Of a stretch of DNA of 64,000 nt, positions 62,229-64,000 are shown in pieces; the first letter of the stretch is position 1; every line of letters starts with the position of its first letter. Position numbers and translations under genes: made by a program. This stretch comes from Nectonema munidae (taxonomy: Eukaryota > Nematomorpha > Nectonematoida > Nectonematidae). The stretch spans positions 682,001 through 746,000 of the forward strand of contig JAUIRK010001041.1 in the NCBI GenBank assembly GCA_030549495.1, given 5' to 3'. The notes beneath the pieces are model-generated. The model did not search any database, was not told the DNA's origin, and worked only from the letters and a program-made list of their open reading frames with translations.

Positions 62229-62793
62229 CAGCGTTTCTCAACCTTTTTACCTTCGCGGAATCCTTGGAATATGATAAATCTTTTACGGAAGCCTATGCAA
62301 AAAATATTTTAATATCATTTTTATCACAGTAAAAGTAAATGAATTAGAAAAAAGACTTCTCAATTAAACTAATGAAAAAAGGGCAATCAAATTTTGCTAA
62401 AGTATTGTCATTTTAAAAATATATGATAATTAACCCATTTACGGCCAATGTTCTTATTTTGGAACATAAATAATTTCATCTTCGTCTGCTTTTTTCAATG
62501 ACTTTGAATATAAATCGTCTGCGTTTTTTTTAGATATAGTCTGCTTTGCTCGGCCTTAAATGGGTTAAGACGTAAACTACGATGAAAAGTATATATTATT
62601 AGTGCTAGTTTGAGAAAACTTGGGTATCATATTTATTAGTAGTGTTAGATAAGATAAGATCTTACTATACTTCTTTTTGATACCTGATTAAAAAGTTTTC
62701 ATTAAAAACATCTACCTTACTATTTCTTGCAGAACCCTTAGGGAGTTTTGCGTCACCCTAGTATTCCGCGGAACACTGGTTGAGAAACCCTAG
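62229..62793. mobile_element. hAT-like element carrying a nested MITE
   Basis: Left CAGCGTTTCTCAACC, right inverted CTAGGGTTTCTCAACC, followed inside by TTCGCGGAATCC and, inverted, GTTCCGCGGAATACT. About 426 bp after removing the MITE at 62430-62568. No coding capacity; target duplication unclear. Confidence 0.6.
62430..62568 (+). mobile_element. TTAA MITE, subfamily A, nested in a hAT-like element
   Basis: 139 bp, TTAACCCATTTACGGCC to GGCCTTAAATGGGTTAA, both TTAA intact; palindrome-like GTTCTTATTTTGGAAC. Younger than the element around it. Confidence 0.85.
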
Positions 62794-63324
62794 ACTAGAG
62801 TAAGGAACAAATTATTATGCGTAAATAAGGTTCTGTAAAATTCAAAAATTCAAATAAAAAAAATTATTTAAACATAATCAGCTAGCTCATCATACTATGA
62901 AAAATCTACTAGTCTAAACTAGACTTCGCAGCAAGTAGCGATATCAGTGCAGGTATGTGAACACCGGTCTACATGTTTTACTTTTTTGTTTAAATGCCGT
63001 TTTTTATATTATTCGGTTATTATAACTAGGAGCAAGAAAATTTATTTATAAATTTATCAAAAATTGAACAAGACAAAAAATTGACTAAAAAACGCATTTT
63101 ATTATCATTACAGTAAGAGAGCAATGATATATTTTAAAGTATGGAAAAGTGAGATCTTTAGACAAAAGCTTTTAAATCACTCATATTTATCTTTCCCTCG
63201 TCACCGTACTAGCATGTGGAGAGATGTAAGTCTATTTTCGTTTTTATTCGCCATGTAGTTTCGCACACCACATCATAACACAATTATTTCAAAATTATTA
63301 GAATTAAATAACCTGTTTTTTGGA

Positions 63325-63695
63325 TTGAAAACTTTTCGATATACAAAAGCCTTTTTAAAAAAAAGAATTATCTTCCAAAATTCCTTCTATTATGATAAAG
63401 ATATCTTAAACACAGTCAGCAAACTTCCAAAAATGATTGATGATTATAATAAAACTAAGGCAGATGTAGATACTTTTGATCAAATAGTTGACCTGAACGT
63501 GTTTTTTTAATAATATTATATATATCGCACCTTCCAATTCTTACATTTTTTTCATTGAAATAAAACGTGCTCATATATAGACGAAGGTTATTTTTAGATT
63601 ACATGGGTAAGCAGCTTGCTTAGGAATATATAAAAAGGCGTAAAGTTCTTCCTAGACAAATTGGCTCAAATTTGTATGTGTTAAAAAATTGAAGA
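63325..63695 (+). pseudogene. piggyBac transposase fragment, copy 3
   Basis: Contains SKLPKMIDDYNKTKADVDTF, the DYNKTKxGVDxxDQ signature with the third catalytic Asp, and after a gap MGKQLA and YIKRRKVLPRQIG, the usual following helix. In-frame stops are present. Neither the ends nor the first two Asp motifs were seen. Confidence 0.72.
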
Positions 63696-63866
63696 AAAAA
63701 TTTCTCTTCCTGTACATCCGTTCAAAAAATAATCGAAAAAGAAAAAGAGATAGATGTTATATAATTGTGAAAATTCAAGTGGATCTATATATTTCACTGG
63801 ATCTAAGTGCGTGAAATGTTATAGGTATATATTAGGGTGTCTCTGATGCCTCAAAAACAAATTTTT

Positions 63867-64000
63867 TTTAGTTTTAAGTAGCCTGTTTAATGACAAAGTA
63901 GATGCTTCAACGAAACAACTTATAATTAAAAATCTTAAAGAAAATAAACCATCAAAGCTTGATTTTCATAGTCGAATAGGAAATTATTTTGGTAAACCAA
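63867..64000 (+). other. Open reading frame leaving the window, unknown
   Basis: After a pyrimidine tract and TTTTAG the frame reads LSSLFNDKVDASTKQLIIKN, LKENKPSKLDFHSRIGNYFG with no stop to the window edge. It looks more protein-like than the surroundings, but 43 codons are too few to name it. It could be a transposon exon rather than a host exon. Confidence 0.3.

Overview
The window is AT-rich, intron-rich metazoan DNA dominated by one host gene on the minus strand and by transposon remains lying in its introns. The gene is the single-copy type GAK/auxilin gene (cyclin-G-associated kinase; auxilin in flies), a clathrin-uncoating co-chaperone. I could place 22 coding exons from 61656 down to the stop codon at 5982. 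Splice phases agree at every junction and the exons add up to 2,997 nt (998 residues plus stop). The first exons (kinase N-lobe and start codon) are not seen and probably lie beyond 64000. The base composition, tRNA-derived SINEs and transposon mix would suit an arthropod, perhaps a copepod such as a sea louse, but the species call is a guess.

Layout by + coordinates: 1-5981 is the region 3' of the gene, with a short hAT-type element and a foldback repeat but no gene I recognise. 5982-10315 holds the J-domain exons and acidic linker exons. 10316-15718 (intron 17) holds a LINE remnant and a Mutator-like (MULE) element with tandem-repeat termini. 15719-22086 holds further linker and C2-domain exons, plus a deleted hAT element and short repeats in intron 16. 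22087-34696 (intron 12, 12.6 kb) holds a decayed piggyBac, a nearly whole Tigger/pogo element, a perfect foldback, TTAA-flanked MITEs and a broken copy of an unnamed zinc-binding mobile-gene family. 34697-47098 holds the PTEN-like domain exons with MITEs, SINEs and a LINE 3' end between them. 47099-54193 (intron 6) holds a second MULE copy into which a 3.7 kb piggyBac has jumped. 54194-61656 holds the kinase exons and a decayed ZBED-type hAT. 61657-64000 holds a hAT-like element carrying a nested MITE, a third piggyBac scrap and an open reading frame running off the window.

The GAK product is built as kinase C-lobe, short linker, PTEN-like phosphatase and C2 membrane module, disordered linker with DLF-type endocytic motifs, and C-terminal J domain with HPD. 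This is the order known for GAK/auxilin, which recruits Hsc70 to clathrin coats. Introns are bimodal: several are 55-102 nt, while others have grown to 4-13 kb through transposon insertion.

The most unusual material is: the two MULE copies whose terminal inverted repeats are made of 15-bp tandem units and which keep target-site duplications; the piggyBac-in-MULE nest; three related TTAA MITE subfamilies that share a body but carry different palindromes near one end; and the unclassified element at 31606-33312. No LTR retrovirus-like, Polinton or toxin element was recognised.
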